Positions 45,989-57,273 of a stretch of DNA of 64,000 nucleotides are shown piece after piece (position 1 is the stretch's first letter; each line of letters starts with the position of its first letter). The notes below the pieces were generated by a model. That model ran no database searches and had not been told where the DNA came from. It was given only the letters and a program-made list of their open reading frames with translations. The translations under genes were made by a program, and so were the position numbers. Source of the DNA: Rusavskia elegans (Eukaryota; Ascomycota; Lecanoromycetes; Teloschistales; Teloschistaceae); contig SAUG01000103.1 in assembly GCA_011316305.1 (NCBI GenBank), positions 62,001 to 126,000 of the forward strand, written 5' to 3'.

Positions 45989-47037
45989 ATGGCCGACCAC
46001 TACAGCCTACTAGATGGTACAACAGATATGGAAACCCTTACAAGGACGACACCGCAAGTATTCCCAGCACATCACGATGAACCAGATCAGGTCGTCAATG
46101 GTGACGTGGGTCTGAGAAAGTCATCCGTCACCGCAATTCAGCAGCGAGCCATCGCTGTAGACCATAAGCCATACGCTTCTAGACATGAGGATCAACTCAG
46201 CGACTATTGGTACAGCGAGACCAACACTCACCGTTTACAACGAGAGTCCCAACGGCACTACCGGGGATGACTACGTATTTAAACATCGGTATCAGACGGT
46301 ACGACCGCCATAGACTCCAGTACACTGCAGCTAATCAGCAATTCCTCCGGGTGATCCAACAGCACGTAACGTACTGCGGCCGCGACCAAGACTCTATCAT
46401 CTGGTCATAAGACACCAACAACGGGTGCTGCGACTACGGCTGGAGCATCCTCCTCTCACTAATCGCTACCTTGTTCATCGGTCTTTCCTACCCCACCGCG
46501 CCTAGCATCCTCCCTGACACCTTCTTCCGCATCTACTTCCACCGCCTTTACAGGTCTACTTCCACCGCCGGTCAAGCATGGCAGCGATAGCAGGACCTAT
46601 GACAATCAAGACCGATTGTGACCGCATCAATTCGAGGATATCTTCGCAAAGTGTGATCGAGGCCACAAGGGCGGCCTGAATGTCGGCGATGTAGGGATCT
46701 TTTTGGAAGGAGCAGAGAATAGTGTTTGATATCTTCGGATGGAATGCCTCTGCGCTTGAATGTAGGTGGTCAAAATAGTTACAATATGCCTCAGTCCCTT
46801 AAGTCAAATTATTGCCTCGAAAGCGAAGAGCCGATATACTTTTAGCGTTATGTGCTGACTCTTTCGTGGCAGGGATCGCAACATGGCTCCTTGTTTGGCC
46901 CTCCGAAGGCGGCTAAAAGAAGAAAGACGTCCGAGGCATCTATCATAGCGGCATCTTCTTTCAACATATCGAGGAGACTAAACGTAAGAGAGCTGGAAAT
47001 GTTCACCAGAAGCATCGAAGCTCCTCCGGATTAGTAT
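45989..47037 (+). pseudogene. Caleosin/peroxygenase pseudogene
   Basis: Read piecewise in three frames, the region follows a caleosin from end to end. It starts MADHYSLLDG, then TVYNESPNGTTGDDYVFKHR, VIQQHVTYCGRDQDSIIWS, YGWSILLSLIATLFIG with YPTAPSILPDTFFRIYF (the membrane hairpin with its proline knot), KHGSDSRTYDNQ, HQFEDIFAKCDRGHKGGLNV, then DIFGWNASALE, and finally KKKDVRGIYHSGIFF. Caleosins are heme peroxygenases of lipid bodies. The frame is broken by several frameshifts and by stops, for example TAA before DTNNG (near 46408), TGA at 46619-46621, TGA at 46727-46729 and TAA before KKKD. Composition is normal rather than RIP-like, so ordinary mutation after loss of function is likely. 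Confidence 0.82.
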
Positions 47038-47611
47038 CCAAAGCCAAAACGCTCTTCTGAAACCACTTCAACTTCAGCTGTCAAAAATACACTATCACAT
47101 TTTTTCGTTACTGGCAGACAACAAGCAAGATTGAATTGGAATCGAAAGGTCCAACGGGTAGTCACCGACTGTTCGCAGAAGGCTTTCTACCCTAGCGAAT
47201 AGATCACCCACACAATCGATGGACAGAGTATCTCATGTTACACCGAAAGGTGGCCAGACAGCTTGAGGTCGCGCGAAGTCTCCTCCTTCCCCTCTACTCT
47301 GTTGCGCTTTCTCCACATCATCACAATGTATGATGTTTTTCACGTGATGTCAGCAAAGGTACGAACATCCATCAAAACGGTTTGCTGTTCCTCTGAAAGA
47401 CTTAGCATGAAGGGGCCAGTGACGTTGATGCACAATAGATCACTTTGCAGTGAACAGTCGTGGACTCATTCCCTCCTTATTCACAACAGACGATATCTCC
47501 TCTTCACTCTTCGTATTTCTTCTTATTATACTCTTCTTCAGTTCTCCTCACACTCCTTCGCCTCTGGCTCCGCGTCAAATTCAACAACTCACCGCTATCC
47601 AGAACTTTGAG
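47038..47611. other. Gene-free stretch before the orphan membrane protein
   Basis: It probably holds the promoter of the next gene. Open frames here are short and featureless. Confidence 0.35.
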
Positions 47612-48998
47612 ATGATGACCACTTCTCTGCGATTACGTAGCGTCTGTGTTTGTCTCGCGTTTCTTTTCTCGACATTCTTACTCTACACCCTGTCTTTTCA
47701 TCGGCTCGAGGGTACAAACCCCTTCGGCCAAGACTACCACCAGCCGTCATTGCTTGCTCGATTTCTAAACGATTACACTTCAGATGTTTCTGAAAACATT
47801 ACGGTGTCCGATGGCCAGCGAAATCATGCTTTGGAATCTCTCGGCCCGGTATCTCAACACCTGCACGTCAAACGGGACGAAGAGCTCTTATATCAGTTTG
47901 GCTGTCTTGTGAACAAAGGCATCAAGTACTTCGAAGAAGGGATAGTAAAAGGAGCTGGAGATTTTGATAATGGTCCGCAAGATTTCGGAGAAAATCCATT
48001 CGGCGACAACGGGTGGACGCGTGATGAGGGCAAAGAAGATACGCCCTCGATCTGGGATGACGTTCTCAAAAATCTTCCCCCTCGTAAGCCTCAGCTAGGT
48101 GACTATAAGCTTATCACGCTCACTCAGGATCGGGCTTTCGCGAATGTTTGGCATCCCGCAAATCAAGTAAGTGAGCCCCAGATTATCCGATCCACCTACA
48201 TGGTTACCGGTTGCCACCTCTTTTGGGGTATCGAATGCTCGGCTTGCCATCTGATAAGATACTTCCGCGACTTGCGTTCGTCAAGCTCTACTGATGGTTG
48301 GTCAACAGAAAACAATGGGTGACTATAATGCGTACTATTACCCTTCCCATGGTATCATTCTCATAACGAGCGCCTACAGTCCAGCTTGGTACGTGAAGGG
48401 GCGTGGCTTGCCCGACGACGAGGTTGAACAGTACATTCCCAAGCTTCACCAACTTTCAGACGCTCTGTGGGAAGTATGGAAGCGCATCACCGATCGACCC
48501 AAGACCCTTCGTTTCGTAGCATGGCACCGAATTACCAACGCCGTCACTAGCCCTCTTCTCGACTATCTTTTTGAGAGGGATAGGGACTCCCTCCAAGTAC
48601 CCTGGGATCGTCGCCTAACATTCGGACTGGACAGCGATGAAGGAAAGGCGTTATTGGGCACCCCAAATGGGGTCGCGGTGGCATGGCTACTGATACATCG
48701 TCATGAGACATTGGGAAGCAGGGACCCTAGGGTCAGCATCTTCCGGGTAGGACGTTTACGCTATATGATCTGGGAATTAATTCCCGAAGGGGAGAAAAGC
48801 ACCTTCGACGACTACAAAGCCGGTTTTGTCTCTCAGGGGGTGGGCTCCTACGGCCATCGGGATCAGACCAAAGATTTCTCTGTACCACTACCAACTGGTT
48901 GGAGTCTTGGCCCGCGACATGTCGGTTCGGAATTCCAGAGCTTGCTCCGCAGAGGGTATCGATATCTGACGGGAATGGTTTTCCCCTGGATTATATAG
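47612..48998 (+). CDS. Orphan type II membrane or secreted protein
   Basis: Exons are 47612-48166 and 48309-48998 (414 residues). The 142-nt intron begins GTAAGT and ends CAG, joining NVWHPANQ to KTMGDYNAYYYP. An N-terminal hydrophobic segment after a short basic head (RSVCVCLAFLFSTFLLYTLSF) suggests a signal anchor or signal peptide. The rest has an acidic, Gly/Asp-rich part (100-165) and a better ordered C-terminal part (GIILITSAYSPAWYVKGRGL, FVAWHRITNAVTSPLLDYLF, GVAVAWLLIHRHE). I do not recognise a family. It may be lineage-specific. An upstream in-frame extension to 47450 looks like leader sequence. Confidence 0.65.
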
Positions 48999-49925
48999 AG
49001 GTCCCTCGAATAAAGGGTTTGGTAGACCTCAAGGTGTCCCGACAATCAGCCCGAGCTTGGCGAGGAGACCTCTTTTGTATGGACCAGAGAAACGACTGAG
49101 TTGCTTCTCCAATTATGACTCCAAAATTCAGACCCGTTCGAAGTGCCTCTTTTCTCCTTTCTTCTCCTCCCCGTTTCCCTCTCCCCCATCACCTCTACAC
49201 CCAAACATCATCCCCACTCCCATCCCCTTTCCACCACACAACACCTCGCTCCTTCCCACCCTTCCAAATCTTGCATACCCAAACAAATAACACCGCCCCC
49301 CAATATCAACGCATCCAAAATCACCACCCTTAACCACCAACCAACCAAACCACGCAGATATCCCCGCGCAGCTTTTGGATACGTGGTAAATCTCTGAACA
49401 CCATCTGACTATGCTAATGATTGTTCAAAATCCGTTGCTAACCAAGTTAGTTTTTCTAACGGCACAATATCTTACCATTGACGAGCATCCTATATCTTGT
49501 GAAAATCTGCTTTCGTTGAACAACAGGGTGGGTGGGCTTCATGCCGAACAGTACCTACGTGATAACATAATACGACTTTGTACAACAACAATAGTCTGTT
49601 TGGCGTTACCCTCTTTCCATAACGAATACAGCCCCGTTTGTAAATAAGAAACCATGGCACGAAAAAAGCATGGACAAAACCACGGGGAACAGATTCTACA
49701 ACGATGAGCTTTTTTCAGTCCTACATCGATAGATACCATTCAATTGATATTTCTCAGAGCTCTCAAAAACTCCAGTCCATTCCTTTCCACGCTATGCACT
49801 TCCTTCCATGCCATGCCATCCCATCCCAGTAACGCCAAATGCCATCCTTAAGCGCCAAGATCTCGTACAGTGTAAAACCCCCTCGCCCATGTACAAAAAC
49901 CCCCGAGATGTTTCCCAGTGCTCGT
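48999..49925. other. Intergenic region between convergent genes
   Basis: It includes a strongly pyrimidine-rich plus strand at about 49145-49290 (TCTCC/CCCAT-rich). No gene is supported. Confidence 0.4.
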
Positions 49926-51441
49926 TCACCTCCTCCCCCACCCATCCGTCTCCACCCTCTGAATCCTCGGACTAATCTTCACCCCCTCCAACTCAGCCCT
50001 CCTCGGATCTCCCCTCTCCATCTCGATCTCCGCCCTCCGACTCTCACGACTCGTGCTTCTCTGTCTGCCCACCGCTTCCTCCTTCCTGCCGCTGCCAGAC
50101 CTTTTATCCTTTTTCCTGGGAGCCATCAGTCTGGATCTGTCCGGAGGCCGCTGTACCACAGGTGGCGTGAGTGGTATCGGTGGTGCGTCTACCACCCGAT
50201 ATTGTGGACGTTCTTTTTCCCTTTCCCTTTCCCTTTCCCTTTCCCTTTCCCTTTCCCGTTCTAGCGGATGGATTTCTCCGTGCAGGTCGACGATGCCGTC
50301 GACTTTTTCTGTGGGGTAGCCGTTTGAGCCGACGGTGGTAGTTGTAGCGTCGCCGGAACTGTACGGAGGGGCGCGCGAGGAATGTGAGGAGTATGAGAAG
50401 TCGCGTTCGATTATTTGACTAGGTGGGGGTGCAGGTTGTGATCGTTGTTGTTGGTGGTGTTGTTGTTGTTGGGGAACGGGTGGCTGGAAATCTTGTTGGG
50501 CAACGGCTTCATATGGGGAGGGGGCCCCTCTTCTGCTTGATGAGAACGGACTCCGGGGCGAGAAATTGAAGCTTCGGTTATTGTAATTGGCGTTGTCCCT
50601 GCTTTCATAGACACTCTGTGGAGCCGTGAGACGAGTCTCCATCCTCCTGAGGCTGTCCGGTAGGTCGATGCGGAATGTGCTTTGGCTGGCATCCGGGCTG
50701 ACCTTTTTGCTGTTTTCACGCTGGAGGAGCAGACGGAGGAGCTGTTGGCGCTGCATTTCATCTTCGGGGAGGAGATGGTAGGACTCGCTGTCTGAGTGGT
50801 GGCGATGCATCGCGTCACGGGCGCGGACCATGTGAATTTTGCGGAACGTGATGAGAGTAAGGGTGAGGTAAATGGCCGAGGAGATGGCGGCGAGAACAAT
50901 GGCGGCGATGGAGGAGCTTTCCCAGATCGATTGCTTTTCATGGTTGCGGCCGAGCCTGATGATTACGTTGATGAGACCCATTATCGAAGAGAAGAGACAT
51001 GGCCTGCATTGCAATAACAAGATGTAAGCGACATCACCAACCAACGTAGTGGAATGGTAACTTACACATAGATGACATCCATTCGAAACAGCCAGCTTTT
51101 GCAGACTAGGGATAGGATTGTCACTGAGATATAGCCTGTGGCCAGAAGTACGCCAGCGATAATAGCGGAGCCTCTTGAGCTGAGCCCTTCGGTCTTATTG
51201 TTGGGGAAAGCGAACGGAAAGATGAGGAAACTGGAGAAAGTTATCAGCTTGGGTGATGGCATTCCGAGCAGCTGGGAACGTACCCTATCATGATCAGAGT
51301 TGCCGACAAGATGGCAGCAGTTCTCCAGTACCATTTGGTATGGTCCCGTTCGACATATAGGTCTATTAAGGTTTTCCGTGGCTGCCACTTTGGCAGCGGG
51401 GCCATGGCGTGTTGATGCTGTTTAAAGCCGAGCAGCGGCAT
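49926..51441 (-). CDS. Fungal four-helix membrane protein with disordered tail
   Basis: Exons are 51441-51284, 51230-51066 and 51003-49926 (466 residues). Four hydrophobic segments are seen: TAAILSATLIMIGFLIFPFAF (made by joining exons 1 and 2), IIAGVLLATGYISVTILSLV, PCLFSSIMGLINVIIRLG (exon 3) and SSIAAIVLAAISSAIYLTLTLI. The cytoplasmic tail of about 290 residues is rich in Ser, Pro, Gln and Arg. It has poly-Gln/His, a run of alternating Glu-Arg encoded by a TTTCCC-type hexamer repeat, and basic clusters. I recall similar proteins in many Pezizomycotina but no known role. Both introns are short and restore frame. Confidence 0.78.
50217..50262. repeat. (TTTCCC)n hexamer repeat within a coding exon
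   Basis: About seven copies of CCCTTT on the plus strand encode alternating Glu and Arg on the minus-strand gene. The unit preserves the reading frame. Repeats of this kind vary in copy number. Confidence 0.8.
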
Positions 51442-52762
51442 CTTGACTTTTCTTCACAGCTTGATATGAAAAGGGCGGAGGGACAGTGACGGTCAGGTCT
51501 TCAGGAATTAGGAAACGAAGAGGATAGAGAGTATTACGACAGAAGAGAAATGGGTGCAATTGGAATAAGGAGCGAGGGAGGCATATGACAAGTTGCGAAG
51601 TATGACGAGGCAGGACGGGAGTCACTCGTTGGCTCTGTGCTTTGCGCACACTCTCTTATTGGCATACTGCAAGGGACAGAGAGGAAGATGGAGCGAAGGA
51701 AGATGGAAAGTAGGTAGTGGCAGGCAGCGGTCGAGGTCTGTCATCAGAGGACATGACTAGAGTATGAGGCTGAATGGGAGGGATGGGCCATGCTGACTGG
51801 CGTGCTCCGTTGAGTCGAGTACTCCGTAGTGGGGAAGCTGCGCAGTGGCCCACAAGAGTACATGCGTGATGCGTGTGCTCTGGGGGGATTCGCAAGTATC
51901 GCTCCCGATTCCCGAAGGAACGAAGGATGCGGCAGAGTCGTCGATACTTTCGGTACTTTCCGCCCCACAACGTGCAGCGTGCAGCTCTGGCCTGCCGCTA
52001 GAGTTAATGGAGTATCGTAATCACTGCCAGGGATTCGTAGGAATTGCCGTGAGTGCTTCGTGATTCGGGTCCAGACAGTCGTCATGGGTTGATGACCTAG
52101 CACTGAAGGTGAAGAGAACAGAACAGGACAGGACAATCATCTAAGTAAGACCCTGGTTGAATAATAATGACGAGAGTTCGGTTCGCGGCAAACCGGCTTA
52201 TTACATAAGCAACTGTAGCGCGCGGCGGAGAAGTCCTTGGAGTCCTCCAGAGCACCTCAGCATGTATCTCTGCCAGTCCTTCAGATCAGAACCGTTCGCA
52301 TGCCTGTACGAATCCCAGTCCTTGTTTACCATGATTTCAGGATACCAATCAGTCTTTAAACTTTGGGTGCCCTACAGAGACAACATTAGGAGGCTTAGGC
52401 GGCGGAACGGCTGTCAGCCATTGGTCTGCTGCCTCGCCAGCCACCCGGATCCTTAGCACACCTAAGGCCATGTAGGTACGCGCCCTGCTATTTCGAGCTC
52501 TCCATTAGGCCTCGGATGGAGAAGCCTGGATACTTGCCCGAGGATGAGATCGTGACATAGATCCTAATGGGGATGTACCATGCGACCATGTATGCCCGGT
52601 GACAATCCTGAGCGTTTCATAGAGAAGTTTACATGTCAAGTCGATAGTTGGCTCGACCTAGGCATCTTGACATCCTACCGCCCCCGTTCCGCTACCAAGA
52701 TAATCGGCCGCTGCCTGGTCGCTCCATGGCCCTTGCTCCTCTCAGATCCAAGCAAGCATGCG
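51442..52762. other. Gene-free stretch upstream of the membrane-protein gene
   Basis: About 1.3 kb lie between the start of the membrane-protein gene and the 3' end of the thaumatin-like gene. Open frames on both strands have no recognisable content. Confidence 0.4.
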
Positions 52763-54140
52763 TTACAATTGGTGCACCAACGCCGTCGTGAGCAACAGCA
52801 GGAAAATCAAGGCCGAATTCGGGTATCGAGATGCCGAGCCAACACTCTGCTGTGCGATCAATGTCTCGTTGGATGCCTCGCTTAGCAGTTTCTGGCTAAT
52901 CCCGTAGCGAGCCAGCTCATTCCGTTGACTTGCCATGCTACTGAGTATTCTCGACGACCGCCCCGCCGGGCAGAAGACCACTTCAAACCCGGGGCCCTCA
53001 GGAATGATGAACGTCGATGTCTGGTCGTCGAATGCTATGGTTCCATCGTTAGCTGTCTTCGATGCCTCTTGTCAGGAAGTCTTACCAAAGCTATATGCGT
53101 CGGGGCAGACTTCCTTGGCATGCTGACTGTACAGACTTGGCTTGCAGACTGTAGGACTGTTATACGAACCGGTGCAGCAGTCCGACGCTTTGCCATACTT
53201 AGCACATGCCGAGTAGCACGGATTGAAGTACGGCCGTCTGATGTTGTCGTCAGGGTAAGGATACACGCCATCGCCAGGTTTCTTCGGCGGACTCTGTTGC
53301 AGGTCCCACGGACACCAGCCTTGAACTTCGTCCCAAGACGCTGAATTCTCCAGAGGAATGGGATACTGTGAACTTGTCCCGAAATCTCGGCCCACCCCCG
53401 AGTTTGCCGCAGCAAGTAAAGATGCGGTCCCGATGCACATCGCATTCGTCAAGTTGGGTGGGACGTCCGACTTAAGAGCGATGATGCCCATCGGGATGTT
53501 GTATCCATCAACAAGGGATATGTCGTAGAATGTCTGCCCGCTTGATGAGCTCAAAGTGAACTCGGCCAGGGTCACCGGTATAACGCCCTACGCGATACAC
53601 AGTCAGGAATTGGCAATTGAGTTTCCCAGTCCAACGTACTGTGCCCCTACAATTGACCGTCCCACCGCAGTCACCCGTACTGCAAGCAACGCCTGTACCA
53701 CTGCTTAGAGGAGCAGTACCAGCAGCGTTGAAGCTGCAATTTGTCCTTCCCCACACACGTCCTTGCCAATCAGCGCTGACGGTAAGATCACGACTTTCAC
53801 CGGGATTCAGTCGGAATCCCTGAGTGGAGGGCGCTGTTCCTGCTTGCGTTCCAATGCCAGGGTAGATCGTATCAGGGCATTTATTGGTGATGACCAATGG
53901 CCTGTTGTCGGCCCGTCGTTCCACCCAAGCCAACGGCGCCCGCTCCATGTGGTGTATGCCATCGACGCATGGCGAGAGGAAGAATAGCAGCAACAGACCA
54001 AAATCTGCTTTTGACGGGTATGGTCCATAGCTGTGTCGTCTATGGTGAGGGAAAGCAGTCAGTCTGCCCATCACGGCCGAAACAGCCCAGAGGAAGCCGG
54101 CTGATGGGACCACTGAATACACCCGATTGTGTTGGTCCAA
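52763..54140 (-). CDS. GPI-anchored thaumatin-like protein
   Basis: Exons are 54140-53640, 53587-53086 and 53034-52763 (up to 424 residues). The thaumatin-family fold is evident: VITNKCPDTIYPGIGTQAG, GRVWGRTNCSF, CSTGDCGG, then GVIPVTLAEFTLSS after the first intron, DISLVDGYNIPM and YSFAFDDQTSTF after the second, with many paired cysteines. After the domain, a hydrophilic stretch leads to a hydrophobic C-terminus (SALIFLLLLTTALVHQL), suggesting a GPI anchor. Some family members bind or cleave beta-glucan. The start is uncertain: the first ATG gives 167 residues in exon 1 with a hydrophobic leader (FGLLLLFFLSPCVDG) preceded by about 48 residues, so a downstream ATG (54071) or an unseen upstream intron is possible. 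Confidence 0.85.
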
Positions 54141-54891
54141 TTTGTCGTAGCTTTCGTGGCCGGTATGTTCAGGCCAGTAGTCGATGATGAGTCGTCGAAC
54201 GCAGCAAGAAGAGGTTCACTATCCTCGCAACGTGTCCGATGCCAGCATCTCTGGACTTAGGGATGGATCTCTGCTGTTGTGAAGATAGAAAAAGAATGTA
54301 TCGTCTGTCCAAGAAAGACAAGGAAGGACAGAAGAGTTCGTGAACAACGAAAAAGCGTAAAGAGGATTTTGAGGAGCATGTACAGATCAAGTCTAGGGTT
54401 GGAGGTTTGAATGGAAGATAACAAAGGTCGAATCACACGATGCAAAGGCTGAGGAAATGGGTCGCTCTTTCCACTTCTTCTGTGCGGGATCAGAGTCACA
54501 GATGCTATTGACGAATGTTCGTACGATGATCGATCACTCGCATGCTGCCTGAGGTGTTCGATCAGCATTGTGCTCTTGCAACTCGCTCCAGCTGATATCA
54601 TTCAGAGGAATGGAATGGAATGATAGTAAAGCATTGTCGCCAGGCGCCCAGGGCACCTTAGAGGACGCCCGCAAGCTGCCATGGTGTATGTTGTATTGAG
54701 TAGGCTCTGTCGATGGAATCAAATCCCACACTTGAAACGCGTGCAGATAATGGTATTGAATGTTCGCGGTCTCCTCGTCGTTGATTGGTCTTGCAGAAAT
54801 CGTGTCGGGCTTGGCGCTGTGGAAAGATCCGAAGAGCGCTTCGCATATTTCTATCGACAATGGCGTTCAATTAAACTAACAATTGAAGCCC
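54141..54891. other. Divergent intergenic region
   Basis: This region lies between the thaumatin-like gene and the PAC4-like gene. No feature is identified. Confidence 0.4.
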
Positions 54892-55359
54892 ATGATGCCT
54901 CTCATGATGGACTCTCCCCAAGAGCCACTTCAACAACCCTCCCCCGAAACCTCTCCTTCACCAACCCTCCACCCTAAGCAACTCGCCATTCCACTCCCTC
55001 TAACACCTCACACGACGCTCCATATGCAAATCACAACCCTTGATACCACCAACCTAATCTTCCTCACATCCACTGATCCGTCAAGCAGCGGATTGCAGAG
55101 TGCCCTGGGATCATTCGTTTACGCCATGCCGAACAGACTACAGCCTTCCGACCCGCTGTGCACGGCGCTCTATTCACAGACAGGGAGCATCGAGTTCGCC
55201 AATCGGGTCGCGAAGATCCTGGCACGCAGGACGGAGAAGCCGACGTATGTGGGATGCAGCGTTGTGTTTGGAAATCCGACGGTTGAGGAAGAGATGGCTG
55301 GTGTGAGAGCCGTGGTTGATGAGGTGGTGAAGATGATGCATGGGGAGAAGAATGGATGA
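54892..55359 (+). CDS. Proteasome assembly chaperone 4-like protein
   Basis: This single exon encodes 155 residues from the first ATG (54892); ATG at 54904 is equally possible. After a Pro-rich N-terminus the sequence reads TNLIFLTSTDPSSSGLQSAL, GSFVYAMPNR, SIEFANRVAKILARRTEKPTYVGCSVVF and EEMAGVRAVVDEVVKMM. This is the pattern of PAC4/Poc4-type chaperones, which with PAC3 guide assembly of the proteasome alpha-ring. The assignment rests on the A-x-R-v-A-k-i-l-a-R-r-T-x-K-p-x-y-V-x block and overall size. The short Met-rich start (MMPLMMD) is unusual. Confidence 0.72.
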   Translation: MMPLMMDSPQEPLQQPSPETSPSPTLHPKQLAIPLPLTPHTTLHMQITTLDTTNLIFLTSTDPSSSGLQSALGSFVYAMPNRLQPSDPLCTALYSQTGSIEFANRVAKILARRTEKPTYVGCSVVFGNPTVEEEMAGVRAVVDEVVKMMHGEKNG

Positions 55360-56055
55360 GGGTAGTGAAGATTCTGACTTCATGAATCAAAATCCGGCGC
55401 TCTCTTTGTACGACGACCCAAGAAGAACCTGTGCTTTGCACAGAAGGAGATGCGGTACATTGTTCTTGCTGAGCCGAGTCTCAGGGTATACGACCATTAC
55501 CAAGGTATGGAATTCTGGTACAAGATACAAAGAGCTCAACAAGTATGCCCCGGACGCCTCTCTCAGCAATGCAAAATGCAATGGCTTCGTTACCATGCCT
55601 CTCAACACGGATCTCGGATTCTTTCAACCCAATCCAGGTACCTCTCTAGGGCCTACTGGTGGCCTCCGGCCTTCTCTGCTAGAGGACTCCATTGGTAGCT
55701 CCGAGCCTCGGACATTGGTACCATTACTCGGAATGATTTGAGTCTTCACACGATTCAAATACCAGCTCCCAATGTGATATGCGGGTCGGCTTCATGTGTT
55801 CGCACAAACGTTCAATCCACGTTGGTATTGACGTACAGGACAATGTTCAAATGGCTCGGGGGTTTTGGCTTACACAGCGGGTAATGGAGCATTCATTTTT
55901 AAGCATCATGTACCGGTTGGCAAATTGAACATCATCACACAGACAGCCAAATCGATATGGACGCATCGACGTGTTATTGAATTTCACGACACCGCCCTGT
56001 TTTGATTTTCGTTCATTCCAGATTGTAGCACCATTGTCCCCTGAAGTAAATACAT
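55360..56055. other. Intergenic region between convergent genes
   Basis: It holds an open plus frame (55340-55741) without recognisable features, overlapping the end of the PAC4-like gene. No gene is called. Confidence 0.4.
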
Positions 56056-56905
56056 CTACCGATTACTCTTCGCCACTCGCTCCAGTTCATCCTTCTTCTT
56101 GATCGCGTAGCTGTTGCTGCTACCCTTCGCCGCGTTGATCAGCTCTTCCGCCAAACACTCAGCCACGCTCTTCACATTCCGGAATGCCGCTTCTCTTGCG
56201 CCAATTGTGAGTAACGCGATCGCCTGGTTAACACGGCGGAGGGGCGAGACATCGACAGCTTGGCGACGGACGGTACCGGCGGAACCGATACGGGTGGAGT
56301 CTTCACGAGGCCCGCAGTTGACGATGGCGTCCACAGCGATTTGGATGGGGTTTTGGTCCGTCATGATGTGGATCTGCGAGTACTTGCGTCAGCCTGCTCT
56401 GTTCCAAAAGACCTCCGAGGGGTATGAAGGACATACGATTTCGAAAGCGTGAGCGACAATTCGGACGGCCATAAGCTTTTTGCCGTTGTTGCGGCCGTTC
56501 ATCATCAAGGAGTTCGTGAGGCGCTCGATGATGGGACATTGAGCCTTTCGGAAGCGCTTTATGGCATACCGACCGGCGGAGTGTGAGATGTAGACAGGGG
56601 CGCGGATTTGGATGTAATCGCTAGAGGACATGGAGATGATTAGCTTTGCCAGAGAACACCATTATGCTCGAACTGGCCAATTTGCTTGCTTGTTTGAGGT
56701 TTCAAACTTTCTTCTTTTCCCATCTTGCTTCCAGTCCCGTCAGCTGGAGAAGGAAAGCTTACGTCAATGAAATATCGCGGACTTCTACATCCTCGTATGA
56801 CCATTTGTTGAAGAGCTTGACTGTGCCGATCTCTGCCGTGACATCTTTGGGCAGGACCAAGTAGCCACTTGGGTTCTCGACCTCGACTTCGCCGTTTTCA
56901 GACAT
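56056..56905 (-). CDS. RPS5: 40S ribosomal protein S5 (uS7)
   Basis: Exons are 56905-56763, 56620-56437 and 56373-56056 (214 residues). Conserved text includes [79 protein letters not shown] and the C-terminal [20 protein letters not shown] with [17 protein letters not shown]. The protein sits in the small-subunit head at the mRNA exit and E-site. The size is between human (204) and yeast (225). Introns of 142 and 63 nt with standard borders join the blocks in frame. Confidence 0.95.
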
Positions 56906-57273
56906 GGTAGATGGGTACTGACAGGCCGAATGTCGTGGAGGCAGTTGAGGTCGCTTTCTTGATGTTGCGGAGCCGCTTGATGTTGCGTGCGGACTCGCTT
57001 AGCGAGCCGGGGGGCGCCAAGAATTACCAGATGAAGCAAGTGCGTCTACAATCTAAACGAGCTATGGTTCTGTCACTCCTGTCTTTGATCTGATCGGATC
57101 TTTGATTCTGATGCTTTATGTGCAACATAACGCTGTCTTCGGCTCCCAGAAATCTACACTACTGGTCCTTTGCGACCACTTGCTCAACAAAGACACTAAA
57201 AGTTCCCCAAGCTCGATATGAACGGCATGTAATTCTGACTGTTGGAAGCTCTGTGCCGCCAATCGTTCAGCTA
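56906..57273. other. Upstream region of RPS5 and 3' flank of the thioesterase gene
   Basis: Both genes run leftward. It should hold the RPS5 promoter; no specific site is recognised. Confidence 0.35.

Noticed and set aside
55340..55741. Plus-strand frame of 133 codons after the PAC4-like gene
   Set aside because: It overlaps the PAC4 coding end in another frame and has no recognisable content.
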